This document shows, piece by piece, positions 1 to 9,390 of a stretch of DNA of 64,000 bases (positions within the stretch are counted from its first letter, which is position 1; every line of letters starts with the position of its first letter). This DNA is from Bacteroides acidifaciens. GTDB lineage: Bacteria > Bacteroidota > Bacteroidia > Bacteroidales > Bacteroidaceae. The notes under the pieces were generated by a model, which was not told the DNA's origin, did not search any database, and worked only from the letters and a program-made list of their open reading frames with translations. The stretch spans positions 1 to 64,000 of the forward strand of contig NZ_JANJZR010000003.1 in assembly GCF_024623065.1 (NCBI RefSeq). The letters run 5' to 3'. The translations under genes and the position numbers were made by a program.

Positions 1-45
1 GGACGCGACAAGAAGAGCCGGGGTAAGTTGAAATATCAGCTATAA
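1..45 (+). CDS. possible 3' end of an upstream gene (partial)
   Basis: Frame 1 is open from the window edge and reads GRDKKSRGKLKYQL before a TAA at 43-45. The basic tail looks like a protein C-terminus, but only 14 codons are visible, so the product cannot be named. If real, it converges on the minus-strand lyase gene. The following bases hold a weak long-loop inverted repeat (ctctgag near 77 and ctcagag near 111). Confidence 0.3.
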   Translation, partial: GRDKKSRGKLKYQL

Positions 46-170
46 AATTATGACTGAAGAGAATTTAAACAGGCTCTGAGTTATAACATTTAAACGATTA
101 TCACTATGTTCTCAGAGACTAAAATTACAGAGATTTATTGTAAAAGAAACTTGAACGATTTTATTTTCTG

Positions 171-207
171 ATTCAAGAGGATACCCTTTTCGGACACCCT
201 CTTGAAT
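171..207 (-). terminator. hairpin terminator at the end of the heparin PUL operon
   Basis: A 10-bp perfect stem (attcaagagg / cctcttgaat) with a 17-nt loop lies just beyond the stop codon of the minus-strand PL15-like lyase. Read on the minus strand it is followed by an A/T-rich stretch. This fits a terminator for the downstream PUL operon. Confidence 0.55.
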
Positions 208-216
208 ACTGTTGGC

Positions 217-2850
217 TTATATCTCAAAATCAGGTAAATAGTCCGTCAGAACTTTGCTGACCTGTTTACCTTCCACTTGGTCAGTGACAATCGTCGCACC
301 TTCCTCTTTACCTGCATCATAATTCAAGGAAACCTTTTCAGCCTTATTGGTGACACTGATAGCGGCCTTTCCTTTATCTGTCAGATTACAAGTGATAACC
401 CAATTGCCTACCTGTACGGTATTGCCTTTGCGAGTCACTTCCATGTCCGGACGGTTGTTCCCGTGAGTGTCCATAACCGTTAAGAAACGGGCGGTTTTGC
501 AAGGAACGGTTGTTGAGGAGAAATGCCAGTGGTTGGGATATTTCAGAGCCTTTCCCTGGGCATTCGTTACATTCTTCCAGTTGGTCGGGGCGCAGAAGAA
601 AGTATCTATGATAGCTTGTTCTGTTTTTGCCGAGCTGAATAAATGAGCCACGGAGGTACCGCCGGCTTTATTTTGTCCGATGACTTTTACTTCATCGGGC
701 AGTTCCTGCATTTCCATCGGAAGTTCTACCGTATGCAGAAGATAACTCCATGTCACAGCTTCTTTTCCTTCCAGTTCATCATAGATAACGTACACTCCGG
801 TAGTTCCCAATTGGATGATGTGGCGGCGGAACATGTCTACTTTGTTTTCGTCCCAACCTTTCTCAGGCGTGTATTGAGTGCCGGACAATTCACCGCGTTT
901 CAGCCATAGGGGGGAAGTCACATCGCCATAAGCGTTGGAAGCATCGCCGACCATGTACGAAATCTTTTCTCCTTCATACCAGCGTGGAATCCATCCGTAT
1001 CCTTCCGTTCCTATCTTCTGGGTCATTCCGTTGACCAGCATGCTATTATGCGCACGTGTATTACGGTACGAATACATGCAATGGTCGTCTGTGAATCCCG
1101 TACGGTGTCCGCTACTGTAGAAAATAGCTTTGCCGCCATAGAAAGTATTGAACGCATTCTGATTGGCAAGTGCATGGGAGGTGGAACCATAAGGGCTGGA
1201 ACGGAATGACAACATTGCATTCTTGTCTATGTCTCCCAAAGAAGTATGCATCGTTGCAATTCCTGTTTCGTTGAATACCTTTGTCATGGGAAGTTCTGCC
1301 AATGAGTGCTCCTCTTTCGGTAAAGATTTTCTTGTCGTACAACGATACCAGGTCAAGTCGCCGGATTTTCCCAAGAATGTTTTCTTCATAATATCCGGTT
1401 CTTTCTCCAATATCGTGCGTGCATAAGCGGCTGCCCAAGGGTTGTTGCATTCGCGTGCCAATGCGTCCGCATAACCTACCCGTGTACCGTTCGGTTTCAT
1501 CTTCGTTTCATGCGAATTGCCTTGTCCGGCAGATTTCGAGAATGGCGGTTGCTGGTAAATAACGTAAAGTGCGTTATTGTTATACCAGGGGTCGGCAAAG
1601 AAGTCGAATCCGCTGATACGGGAGTAGAAAGCGGGGACTTCGATCAATGTACGGAGATTGACATGAAAATAAGAATCACCGTTGTGCCATCCGCCGTCGG
1701 CATTCAGTCCCGGCAGACGGGATACCCACTCGTTGTAGCAATAGTCCACCCAAGTGGAAGCCATCGGGAGTTCGCCATACGTAGCAAAGGCTGCCATATT
1801 CAGAATACGGAATGTCATTTGCCAAACGTGGTTGTCGGCAATACGGTTTTCGAGATGGTTGACGTATTCGTGATAGAACTTCTTGCCGTTGTCACGGATA
1901 GTTCTTAAAAGCAACTTCTTCTCTTCCGGTGTCAGCAGATTGTACCATGCGTCATAAGCCGAAGTGCTCATGGACAGGATAGTGGAACGGTTGAAGTCTC
2001 CTGCAAAATATTTGCTGTTCTTCCAGGAAAGAATTTCGGAAAGGCGTTTGATACCTTCTTTATAATACACGTCATCTTTAGTCAGCAGATAGGCACGTAC
2101 CATCGCTTCGATATTCGCTTCTTCACGGTCTACAATCTTCCGGCTCTCACGAATCAGGGCGGAGCGATACTGCACAATATTGGTCAACTTGACAACTTGC
2201 GTCGTATCAATCTCTTCTTCCAAATGCTTCAACGGGTGGTTGAGGCATTTGTTTGCCTTCGTGATATACATCTGTGCTTCCGGGTTATTCTTGTTCCGTT
2301 CGATGATGTTGTCCCAGTCGTTGGCATCGAGCAGGATGCGGGGATGGGACTTGGGCAATTTAGCCAATACTTCTTGCAATGAAGGCGGATTGAATGTGCG
2401 TGTCTGGTCGTCTACATAAAAATGATAAACAGGCGACCATTCTTCCTTTCCGTCTTTATCTACATAAGCGTGTTGCCAATACCATTTCCCTTTTCCGAAT
2501 AATTTGAAAGGATTGAAAAAGGCCCATTTCCTTTCAGCGGTTATCACTTCCGATTTGAATTCTGGGTCGCATGCGATCCGGATGCGGTAAGTCACTTCCG
2601 GTTTGAAATCCTCTTCTTCTACACCGTCAAGTACGGCGCCGAGATGAGGAAACTTGTCCGGCCACATGAAACGTGGCGGATTGATTGCTATATGCTGTCC
2701 GTCCAGTGGTGAAGGCGTTTCGCGGACCTCATGCATCAAAGTCTGTTGAGTCAGGCGCATGATTCCTTTTTGCGCATACCCGTTGGCGGATAGCAGAATG
2801 GTAAACAAGAACGCCATAATCAGCGTCAACATACCTAAATTCTTTCTCAT
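217..2850 (-). CDS. heparinase II/III-type polysaccharide lyase, PL15-like (heparin/heparan sulfate)
   Basis: The 877-residue protein starts with a signal peptide ending near ANGYAQ, so it is probably periplasmic. The N-terminal part (about 30-170) resembles the DUF4962 beta domain that precedes the alpha-toroid in this family. The middle part is helical with conserved segments such as NRIADNHVWQMTFR and GGWHNGDSYFHVN. The C-terminal half has the heparinase II/III beta-sandwich, including SSHALANQNAF and RNTRAHNSMLVNG. Family knowledge: PL15 enzymes of Bacteroides heparin PULs act as exolytic lyases on heparin/heparan sulfate oligosaccharides, releasing 4,5-unsaturated uronate products. It is the last gene of the operon and its ATG overlaps the stop of the kinase gene by 4 bp (ATGA), implying coupled translation. 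PL15 assignment rests on overall layout and context; PL21 or PL17 are less likely. Confidence 0.8.
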   Translation of the reverse strand: MRKNLGMLTLIMAFLFTILLSANGYAQKGIMRLTQQTLMHEVRETPSPLDGQHIAINPPRFMWPDKFPHLGAVLDGVEEEDFKPEVTYRIRIACDPEFKSEVITAERKWAFFNPFKLFGKGKWYWQHAYVDKDGKEEWSPVYHFYVDDQTRTFNPPSLQEVLAKLPKSHPRILLDANDWDNIIERNKNNPEAQMYITKANKCLNHPLKHLEEEIDTTQVVKLTNIVQYRSALIRESRKIVDREEANIEAMVRAYLLTKDDVYYKEGIKRLSEILSWKNSKYFAGDFNRSTILSMSTSAYDAWYNLLTPEEKKLLLRTIRDNGKKFYHEYVNHLENRIADNHVWQMTFRILNMAAFATYGELPMASTWVDYCYNEWVSRLPGLNADGGWHNGDSYFHVNLRTLIEVPAFYSRISGFDFFADPWYNNNALYVIYQQPPFSKSAGQGNSHETKMKPNGTRVGYADALARECNNPWAAAYARTILEKEPDIMKKTFLGKSGDLTWYRCTTRKSLPKEEHSLAELPMTKVFNETGIATMHTSLGDIDKNAMLSFRSSPYGSTSHALANQNAFNTFYGGKAIFYSSGHRTGFTDDHCMYSYRNTRAHNSMLVNGMTQKIGTEGYGWIPRWYEGEKISYMVGDASNAYGDVTSPLWLKRGELSGTQYTPEKGWDENKVDMFRRHIIQLGTTGVYVIYDELEGKEAVTWSYLLHTVELPMEMQELPDEVKVIGQNKAGGTSVAHLFSSAKTEQAIIDTFFCAPTNWKNVTNAQGKALKYPNHWHFSSTTVPCKTARFLTVMDTHGNNRPDMEVTRKGNTVQVGNWVITCNLTDKGKAAISVTNKAEKVSLNYDAGKEEGATIVTDQVEGKQVSKVLTDYLPDFEI

Positions 2851-3818
2851 AATTTAATCAGGTTTGGAGCAGATAATTGAGTAAATACAAGTGACGCAGC
2901 TCCAATACTTCCAGCTTTGTTTCCAAGAGCGGCAGCTATGATTTGAGTATTCACAGCACAGTCGGGGATGGCATAACTACGCGCTTTTTCGCTTACTTTC
3001 TGAATGTAAAAGTCTCCTGCTTCGGAGAGCCCTCCACCAATCACAATCTTTTGCGGACTGAAGATATTGATAAATCCTGCAATTCCGTGTCCCAAAAAGT
3101 CACAGTGTTCTTCCAGTGATATTTTTGCAATCGGATCCCCTTGTTTATAAAGGCGGACAATCAATTCTCCGTTAATCTCTTCATCCGGGTAGGAGATGCC
3201 TGCGTCTATTATTCGTTGACTGAAGCGGCGTACCAAAGCAGAAGTGGAAGCATAGTGTTCCAGACAGCCGACAGAACCGCAAGCACACGGTTCGCCATTG
3301 GCAATGAGAGGCACGTGTCCCAGCTCCGTTCCCCGGTTGGCATAACCGTTGAACAATTTGCCGTCGATGACTACTGCACCGCCAATACCCGTTCCTACCG
3401 TCAAGAAAACAACATGAGTGGCTCCCTGACCGGCTCCGTACATCGTTTCTCCCAGTCCCATCAGATTGGCATCATTTCCCAATAAAGCCGGAAGTCCGGT
3501 TTCCGTTTCAATGCGGTCTGCCAAGTGAATGTTTTCCCAGCCGTTGATATTTTCCGCACCTCCTAAAACAATACGGTTCGTACCATCCACAATGCCCGGT
3601 GTTCCGATTCCTATACCATCAATTTGGTAGCCTTTTTCCTGTGCAAAGGCTTTCACTTCATTGATAGCACTAACCAACTGTCCGATGACAGCTTCGGCTG
3701 ATACATCAGCTTTCGACGGCAACTTCCCTTGAAAATGAAATACGCCTTCATTATCAATAAGGGCGTATTTCACAGAAGTTCCGCCAAGGTCAATTCCTAT
3801 AGCGTATTCTTTTTCCAT
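2847..3818 (-). CDS. ROK-family sugar kinase
   Basis: A 323-residue cytoplasmic ROK kinase. The N-terminal phosphate-binding motif is IGIDLGGTSVKYAL (residues 7-20). The catalytic base is predicted to be Asp116 in GNDAN, and VGTGIGGA (141-148) belongs to the ATP/sugar site. The ROK zinc signature is complete: GTELGHVP (His168) and CACGSVGCLE (Cys178, Cys180, Cys185). No helix-turn-helix precedes the kinase domain, so it is an enzyme and not a ROK repressor. In this operon the likely substrate is a monosaccharide released from heparin/heparan sulfate, such as glucosamine or N-acetylglucosamine, but the sequence does not fix the substrate. It sits between the PHP-domain protein and the PL15-like lyase and overlaps the latter by 4 bp. 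Confidence 0.85.
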   Translation of the reverse strand: MEKEYAIGIDLGGTSVKYALIDNEGVFHFQGKLPSKADVSAEAVIGQLVSAINEVKAFAQEKGYQIDGIGIGTPGIVDGTNRIVLGGAENINGWENIHLADRIETETGLPALLGNDANLMGLGETMYGAGQGATHVVFLTVGTGIGGAVVIDGKLFNGYANRGTELGHVPLIANGEPCACGSVGCLEHYASTSALVRRFSQRIIDAGISYPDEEINGELIVRLYKQGDPIAKISLEEHCDFLGHGIAGFINIFSPQKIVIGGGLSEAGDFYIQKVSEKARSYAIPDCAVNTQIIAAALGNKAGSIGAASLVFTQLSAPNLIKL

Positions 3819-3862
3819 ATCTGCAAAGTAATGCTTGATACTTATTTCTTAATACTTGAAAA

Positions 3863-5491
3863 TCATACTCTTTCTGCCCAGATGGGTGAACTCCAAGCCC
3901 ATTGTCCGTCACGTTGGCGAACGCGTACATAGCAGTAATCCGTATCGCGTTGAGGCTCTTTGTCTTCCATGTAGTGCTCTACTGTGAAGCAGCTTTCCGG
4001 CATTGCACGGTTGAAGAGGATTGCTTCGCTCAACCAGCCTATCATGAAGTGCGAACGTGAGCCTTCGAGCAATTCGCCCAATGTATGCTCAAACTTCTTA
4101 CCGTTGAACTCTGCGATAATCTTACCGTCTTTCGGCATTTCCACATCAAGGATTACAGCTTGCATGGCCGCAGTCGTCGTATTCGGGTTTTTGCTGCTAT
4201 ACATATCCAGTTCGGTTTCCTTGTCACCGACAGATACGATGCGGTTGACATGTGTGTGGAACTCAGTCTCACCTTCTTGAGGAGAAGTGAAGGCTGCACC
4301 GCGGAAACAAGGAGTCACGCTATGGAGCTGTCCTTTGTCTAATGATAATTTGCCTTGCCAATGTACGTATTGCTCTTCACGGTTCCAACCGAAATCTACT
4401 TTAACTTTGCAACGTACTGTATCGCCTTCCGGGGCAACCGGAGTCAACGGACCGTTCATGCGAGCCAAAATCTGACCGTTCTTTACAATATCTACATAGT
4501 CGATACAGCTTTCGCCCGTTACGTTCAGATAGATGCGACGGCTGTTGCCACGGACTACATCTCCCATAAGAGCGTCATTCAAACGGAAATCGATAAGAAT
4601 CTTATCACCCGTTGCGGCACATACGTGACGGGTGCGGAGCGCTTCCCAGATAGCGTCACGAGTCAGTGACGGAGCCAAGACACCGATACGTCCGTCGCCA
4701 TAACTTCCCGGATAACCGGAGTGTTGGTCGGTGGAAGCCATGATACCGAATTTATTACCTAATTCAAGACCATATTGAATGGTTCCTTCCCATTGGCGTG
4801 GTCCCATATCATGCAAATAGGGGTAGTCTCCCTGATCGCTTTCTGCCAGACCGTGGCGGGAGTACATTTCTACGAACGGAGTAATATCACCTTCGGTAAA
4901 GCATTTCCAGTTGTAACCGCGATAACCGCCCTGGTATCCCATGTGGTGCGGAGTGACGAATACCTTATGTCCTTTAGCCTTTTCTTTCCAGTCTTCGATT
5001 GAAGTACATTCTACAAGCGGTGCGTCCAAATCATAATTCAGCGCAACATGATCTCCATGTTCCATACTATGAGCTTCGTATCCTACGAAAGTCAGGAATT
5101 CACCTTCCTTGTTATACTCATTTGTCATTTTTACGTACTTCTCATAACCGCCTTCACGCAAACGCTTGAAAGCACCGGTGTGGTAGTCGATTACCCATTT
5201 CAGACGAGGGTCGTCCGCGCCGGGAATATCCGGCCACATGGCATGAGGAGTAACACTCACAAAATCCAATTGTCCTTTCGCCGCCTCAAAAGCATCGCGC
5301 ATGTCGCCGTGTCCGTATGTGATGTTACAGTGGTTATGTAAGTCGCCCCAATACATTTTGAGGTTGCTGGCTGATGGCATGATTTTCTTGGCATCCTTGC
5401 TTCCTGGTGCGCAAGAACCGAGCAAGCTGCCCGAAGCTGCCAATCCGAGGAAAGACCATCCTGTGTTTTTTAAAAAACTTCTTCTGTCCAT
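3863..5491 (-). CDS. exported PHP-domain/DUF3604 protein, function unknown
   Basis: The 542-residue protein begins with MDRRSFLKNTGW, a twin-arginine-like signal, followed by a hydrophobic stretch and a lipobox-like GSLLGSCAP, so it is exported and perhaps lipid-anchored. The mature part starts with a PHP-type metal motif, YWGDLHNHCN, and carries further candidate metal ligands in VTPHHMGY and STDQHSGYPG. This matches the DUF3604 group of PHP-like proteins, which are predicted metal-dependent hydrolases. The gene is embedded in the heparin PUL operon between the sulfatase and the kinase, so a role in heparan sulfate processing is an inference from context. I do not know a demonstrated activity for this family in glycan breakdown. 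Confidence 0.75.
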   Translation of the reverse strand: MDRRSFLKNTGWSFLGLAASGSLLGSCAPGSKDAKKIMPSASNLKMYWGDLHNHCNITYGHGDMRDAFEAAKGQLDFVSVTPHAMWPDIPGADDPRLKWVIDYHTGAFKRLREGGYEKYVKMTNEYNKEGEFLTFVGYEAHSMEHGDHVALNYDLDAPLVECTSIEDWKEKAKGHKVFVTPHHMGYQGGYRGYNWKCFTEGDITPFVEMYSRHGLAESDQGDYPYLHDMGPRQWEGTIQYGLELGNKFGIMASTDQHSGYPGSYGDGRIGVLAPSLTRDAIWEALRTRHVCAATGDKILIDFRLNDALMGDVVRGNSRRIYLNVTGESCIDYVDIVKNGQILARMNGPLTPVAPEGDTVRCKVKVDFGWNREEQYVHWQGKLSLDKGQLHSVTPCFRGAAFTSPQEGETEFHTHVNRIVSVGDKETELDMYSSKNPNTTTAAMQAVILDVEMPKDGKIIAEFNGKKFEHTLGELLEGSRSHFMIGWLSEAILFNRAMPESCFTVEHYMEDKEPQRDTDYCYVRVRQRDGQWAWSSPIWAERV

Positions 5492-5515
5492 GATATAATT
5501 GTTTTTGGTTAATCT

Positions 5516-7126
5516 TTATCTATTCTTCATCAGTCTTCTGTCACCTTTGAAAAGAACCTTTTCCTTTTCATCAGGGTCTGTATCTTTATACTGTTTTTGA
5601 GTTTCCTGAAGCAGTTGCATCAGTTCTTTTTGTTTTTCAGCATATTCCGGTTTGCCGAAGACATTGTTCATTTCTCTTGGGTCAGCTTTCATGTCATACA
5701 TTTCCCATTCGTCGATGTCGTTATAGAAGTGAATGAGTTTGAAATCTTGTGTACGGATACCGTAGTGGCGTTTTACAGAATGTTCGGCTGGGTATTCGTA
5801 GTAATGGTAATAAGCGGCTTTACGCCAGTCGGCGGGAGTTTTGCCTTCGCTTGTCAATATCGGTTTCAGGGAGGCTCCTTGGATATCAGACGGGATTTCC
5901 ACTCCGGCAAAGTCGAGGAAAGTAGGGGCAAAGTCTACGTTCATGCTGATGGCGTTACTGGTACTTCCTGCTTTAATTGCTTTCGGATAACGGATAATAA
6001 GCGGCATGCGTTGACATTCTTCATACATGAAGCGTTTGTCAAACCAGCCATGTTCGCCAAGGAAGAAACCCTGGTCGGAGGTGTAGACAATAATAGTATT
6101 GTCCAGTTCGCCGATTTTTTCGAGGTAATTCATCAGGCGACCGATATTTTCATCTACCGCTAATGTGGTAGCCAGATAGTCGCGCATATACTGTTGATAT
6201 TTCCAACTGATTAATGCTTTGCCCTTCAAGTCGCCTTTGCGATATTCAGCGATGCGCTGTGCATATACGGAATCCCATTTGTCCTGTACTTCGATAGGCA
6301 TACGCTTATACACGCTGTACAGGCGGTTGATCGTATCTTTCAGCATCTCTTCGCGGGTCAGTAGCTTGAGGTCCCAGTCATTCGTCAGTGTGTGCTCGAT
6401 AGACATATCTTGTTCACGGGATGCTCTTCCACGACCTTCGTAATCGTCGAACAGATTGGCGGGTTCCGGGAAAGTGGTATTGTTGAAGATGCCGAGATAA
6501 CGGGGAGCAGGCATCCAGTTGCGGTGCGGTGCTTTCTGATGATACATCATACAGAACGGTTTATTTTTATCGCGGCCTTCAAGGAACTTGATAGCTTTGT
6601 CAGTGATAATATCCGTTGCATATCCCTTTTCTACGATATGCTTGCCGTCTTCCCAAAAGTCGGGGTCGTAGTAGTCGCCTTGTTCGTGCTGACCGCTGAG
6701 GATGCTCCAATGGTCGAAACCTTGCGGTTCGCTGATAAGATGCCATTTACCAATCATTGCGGTTTGGTATCCGGCTTGTTGGAGAAGTTTGGGGAATGTC
6801 TGCTGGTCACCGTTGAATGTACTTGCGTTATCGGTAAAACCGTTTTCGTGGCTGAATTTGCCGGTGAGGATACAAGCACGTGAAGGGCCGGAGAGGGCGT
6901 TGACTGCATAACAGTTGTCGAAACGGATACCTTCGTTGGCAATCCGGTCCATGTTAGGAGTCTGGATTAAGTTTCCACCATAGCAGGACATGGCTTGGGT
7001 GGTATGGTCGTCCGTCATCATAAAGATGATGTTCGGGCGTTTAGTTTCTTCTTTCTTCTGATTGCCGCAGGAAGCAAGGCTTAATGCAGCCAATGGAAGG
7101 AGTAGGGTAGAGGGATAGTTTCTCAT
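5516..7126 (-). CDS. Ser-type arylsulfatase-family sulfatase, predicted GlcNAc-6-O-sulfatase of heparan sulfate
   Basis: The start is placed at the ATG giving MRNYPSTLLLPLAALSLASC, because this begins a normal lipoprotein signal with Cys20. A longer reading adds 22 residues that mask the signal. The sulfatase signature is SGPSRACILTG with the catalytic Ser79 (the residue converted to formylglycine by the anaerobic-type maturase). Upstream are the metal ligands IIFMMTDDHT (Asp39, Asp40), and later YTSDQGFFLGEHGWFDK. The C-terminal subdomain has the usual YYHYYEYP and YGIRTQDFKLIHFY. In Bacteroides heparin PULs the syntenic S1-family enzyme removes 6-O-sulfate from glucosamine; position specificity here is inferred from context. 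It follows the PL12 gene after two hairpins at 7218-7296. Confidence 0.85.
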   Translation of the reverse strand: MRNYPSTLLLPLAALSLASCGNQKKEETKRPNIIFMMTDDHTTQAMSCYGGNLIQTPNMDRIANEGIRFDNCYAVNALSGPSRACILTGKFSHENGFTDNASTFNGDQQTFPKLLQQAGYQTAMIGKWHLISEPQGFDHWSILSGQHEQGDYYDPDFWEDGKHIVEKGYATDIITDKAIKFLEGRDKNKPFCMMYHQKAPHRNWMPAPRYLGIFNNTTFPEPANLFDDYEGRGRASREQDMSIEHTLTNDWDLKLLTREEMLKDTINRLYSVYKRMPIEVQDKWDSVYAQRIAEYRKGDLKGKALISWKYQQYMRDYLATTLAVDENIGRLMNYLEKIGELDNTIIVYTSDQGFFLGEHGWFDKRFMYEECQRMPLIIRYPKAIKAGSTSNAISMNVDFAPTFLDFAGVEIPSDIQGASLKPILTSEGKTPADWRKAAYYHYYEYPAEHSVKRHYGIRTQDFKLIHFYNDIDEWEMYDMKADPREMNNVFGKPEYAEKQKELMQLLQETQKQYKDTDPDEKEKVLFKGDRRLMKNR

Positions 7127-7217
7127 AATAAAGAGTCTTTTTGAGGAGAATGTGATACTAATAAACGAATAATAGCCGGATATGACTGTCATTCAGGGGG
7201 GATGCGTAGTGACGAAA

Positions 7218-7296
7218 AATCTCCTCTCTTTATAACGTAGAGAGGAGATTCTTCGCTACGCTCTGATGGACATCGGTCAATGTCTTTTTATCAGAG
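7218..7296 (-). terminator. two successive hairpins between PL12 and sulfatase genes
   Basis: A perfect 12-bp stem (aatctcctctct / agagaggagatt, 7218-7229 and 7239-7250) is followed by a second hairpin with a 7-bp outer stem ctctgat / atcagag (7261-7296) that overlaps the PL12 stop codon. On the minus strand the first stem ends in a short T run. They may form a partial terminator or a processing site that lowers sulfatase expression relative to the lyase. Confidence 0.45.
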
Positions 7297-9291
7297 TTTA
7301 TATTTTAGTGACTGTTTCTTTCCATTTACTTTCACTTCTACTTCCAATCCGTTTTCATCGAACGCTTTGTTCTTGAATTTAGCGGCAAATTTAGGGGCAT
7401 CTGCGCTTTTCTTAACAGGATAGATGACAGTGATATAACGTACAGCTTCTTCTCCGTCTTTTCTTACGTTGAATGATACGTTCATACGTTTGTAACGTTT
7501 GCGATAAGCTGTTGAACACCATCCGGGTTCTTTCTTCATCGACATACCGTCGGGACCGAAACATTGCAGTTTCATGTTGCTTCCATCCTCAAACTGAGTA
7601 AGGAATGTCATGTCTTCGCGGCTGTTGGCGATTTCGCCTTTCGGCATTTGGTAATGAAGATTGATAGAACCTTTGGCACTGCCTGCCATTTCGTCCACAA
7701 TTACAAAATAAGTATTATCCACGAAGAATACGGAACGACGGTGTTTCAAGTTTTTGTAACCCGGGTTTTCGGTAACCAAAGTCTGGATGGCACCTTCCGG
7801 CTGCCACAGTTTGGTAACCGATTCTGTAGTATCCAAGTTCTTGTTGTTCAGCGTTACTGTGTTGTGTACACAAGTCTGACGGTGCCAGTTGCGTTGTTCC
7901 ATCACTTCGCCTTCACCTGCATATACATACGAACCGGAATCCGGGAACAAGTTCTTGCCGTTGAACCAAAGTTCGAATGTACCGTTGTCCGGCTGACAGT
8001 GCCAGAATGCTTTCGGACCAGCTTTTACTACCATCTGAGTAGCATCCGTTCCCCAAGAATTGCGGAACACGAAGAAACCTGATTTCAAGAATCCTTTAGA
8101 CATATAATCCGGCAATGCACCTTCTTTGCCTTCTGTTGCAAAGTACTTGATAGCCTGGTTTTTCGGGAACAGTTTGCTCCAAGCTTTGTAGTTCTTCACC
8201 ATTTCTTTCTTAGTTGTCAACTTGGCGTCGCTGAAACATGGGTTTGTGTAATCCGGGAAAGAAATGTTGGCGTAGAACATAATCATACTTTCGATAGTAT
8301 CCAGATAATCTTGTGGGAATTCCTTGCGGAATCCGTTTACATCTGCAATTCCTAATGCTTTGCAGAAAATGTTGATAGCAGCAAGGTGATAGTGAGGGTC
8401 GAGTTCAAACTGACCGCCGTCTTCATATACCTGTACGTGAATTTCGCGGTTCAGGATATCGATACCACTCTTTCTCCAAGCCGGAGCATCTTTGAACTCA
8501 GGGAAGAAAGCACCTGCATAAATCATGCGCTGAGCTTCAAATAACAGGTGATTACCCTTGTCGGAGTAGTTACCTAAGATATGTACGGCATGTTTGTGGT
8601 AGTTCACCAGGAATTCAGTCAGGAAGTCCGGAGTGAAAGAAGGAGAAGGCAGGAACAACTGGAACTGTGAAGTCTGGTCTTGCAGACGGTTGCTCACTTC
8701 CAGTGGACGCCATGCGAAACGTACGTTTTCTATTTCGCCTTTGATTTTTCCATCACTTACCAGCTCATATTCTTTTTTGTCCATCTTTACCAACGGATTT
8801 TTTTTAATCCAGTCGATATACTGATGTGCCCATTCTTTGGCATATTTCTCGTCACCGGATACACGGTAAGCCTTACCCATCGGAGTAAACCATTTGTGAC
8901 GGTGAAGTTGCCAGCGAAGTTCGTTATCCTTTACCGGCCAGTATTGCCAGTTGATGTCTTCTCCGTAATTGTAAGAAGGCTGATAACCTTTGTGAACGAA
9001 GAAAGTGTGCTTCAATGCGTCATCTGCCCACTGTTGTTCTTCTTTGCCGATAGTAACCTTTTTCAGGTTAATATCCGGAGTTTTTACGTTGGTGCGTGCA
9101 CGATAGTAGTCGAGTAATGCTTTTGCGGCATCTTCGTCCTTACCTTCCTGGTGCAAGGCTTTTACTTTTTCCAATCCCGGGTAGTCCAGATTAAGAAGAG
9201 AAAAGACTTCGCTTTTCAATTCCTGGGCACTAGCTTTACCTGCAAAACAAGCAATAGCCAGCAAAAGGATATACTTTAAAATTTTATTCAT
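7291..9291 (-). CDS. heparan sulfate lyase, PL12 family (heparinase III type), periplasmic
   Basis: The 666-residue protein has a Sec signal ending near AGKASAQ and no lipobox, so it should be periplasmic. An N-terminal alpha/alpha-toroid (about 30-390) is followed by a beta-sandwich, the PL12 architecture. Candidate catalytic residues by motif are Asn247 in SDKGNHLLFEAQ, Tyr301 in LDPHYHLAAINIF and His431 in AFWHCQPDNGTFELW. Family knowledge: PL12 lyases cleave GlcNAc/GlcNS-GlcA bonds in low-sulfated heparan sulfate by beta-elimination. A second PL12 gene in this PUL (17958-20063) is a predicted lipoprotein, so the two may act in the periplasm and at the cell surface respectively. Only about 60 bp, with AT-rich repeat DNA, separate it from the GH88 gene upstream. 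Confidence 0.9.
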   Translation of the reverse strand: MNKILKYILLLAIACFAGKASAQELKSEVFSLLNLDYPGLEKVKALHQEGKDEDAAKALLDYYRARTNVKTPDINLKKVTIGKEEQQWADDALKHTFFVHKGYQPSYNYGEDINWQYWPVKDNELRWQLHRHKWFTPMGKAYRVSGDEKYAKEWAHQYIDWIKKNPLVKMDKKEYELVSDGKIKGEIENVRFAWRPLEVSNRLQDQTSQFQLFLPSPSFTPDFLTEFLVNYHKHAVHILGNYSDKGNHLLFEAQRMIYAGAFFPEFKDAPAWRKSGIDILNREIHVQVYEDGGQFELDPHYHLAAINIFCKALGIADVNGFRKEFPQDYLDTIESMIMFYANISFPDYTNPCFSDAKLTTKKEMVKNYKAWSKLFPKNQAIKYFATEGKEGALPDYMSKGFLKSGFFVFRNSWGTDATQMVVKAGPKAFWHCQPDNGTFELWFNGKNLFPDSGSYVYAGEGEVMEQRNWHRQTCVHNTVTLNNKNLDTTESVTKLWQPEGAIQTLVTENPGYKNLKHRRSVFFVDNTYFVIVDEMAGSAKGSINLHYQMPKGEIANSREDMTFLTQFEDGSNMKLQCFGPDGMSMKKEPGWCSTAYRKRYKRMNVSFNVRKDGEEAVRYITVIYPVKKSADAPKFAAKFKNKAFDENGLEVEVKVNGKKQSLKYKL

Positions 9292-9300
9292 GATATAATT

Positions 9301-9390
9301 TACGATTTTACGATTTACAATTTACGATTGAGAACACTCTCACTTTTGTATTATTGGATCACTCTCAACTCTCCATTCTCAACTCTCAAC
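9301..9390. repeat. two adjacent low-complexity dispersed-type repeats
   Basis: Plus-strand 9301-9330 consists of tacgattt / acaatttacg-type units. Positions 9359-9390 consist of repeated actctcaactctc-type units. Short repeats of these two kinds are, to my recollection, scattered between Bacteroides genes. The second one overlaps the 3' end of the GH88 coding sequence. Confidence 0.6.

Noticed and set aside
1112..1450. Long antisense frames inside PUL enzyme genes
   Set aside because: They lie wholly inside well-supported genes, lack motifs or signals, and reflect codon bias of the real strand.
7127..7192. Longer N-terminus for the sulfatase
   Set aside because: The extra 22 residues hide a clear lipoprotein signal that begins at the internal ATG (7124-7126).
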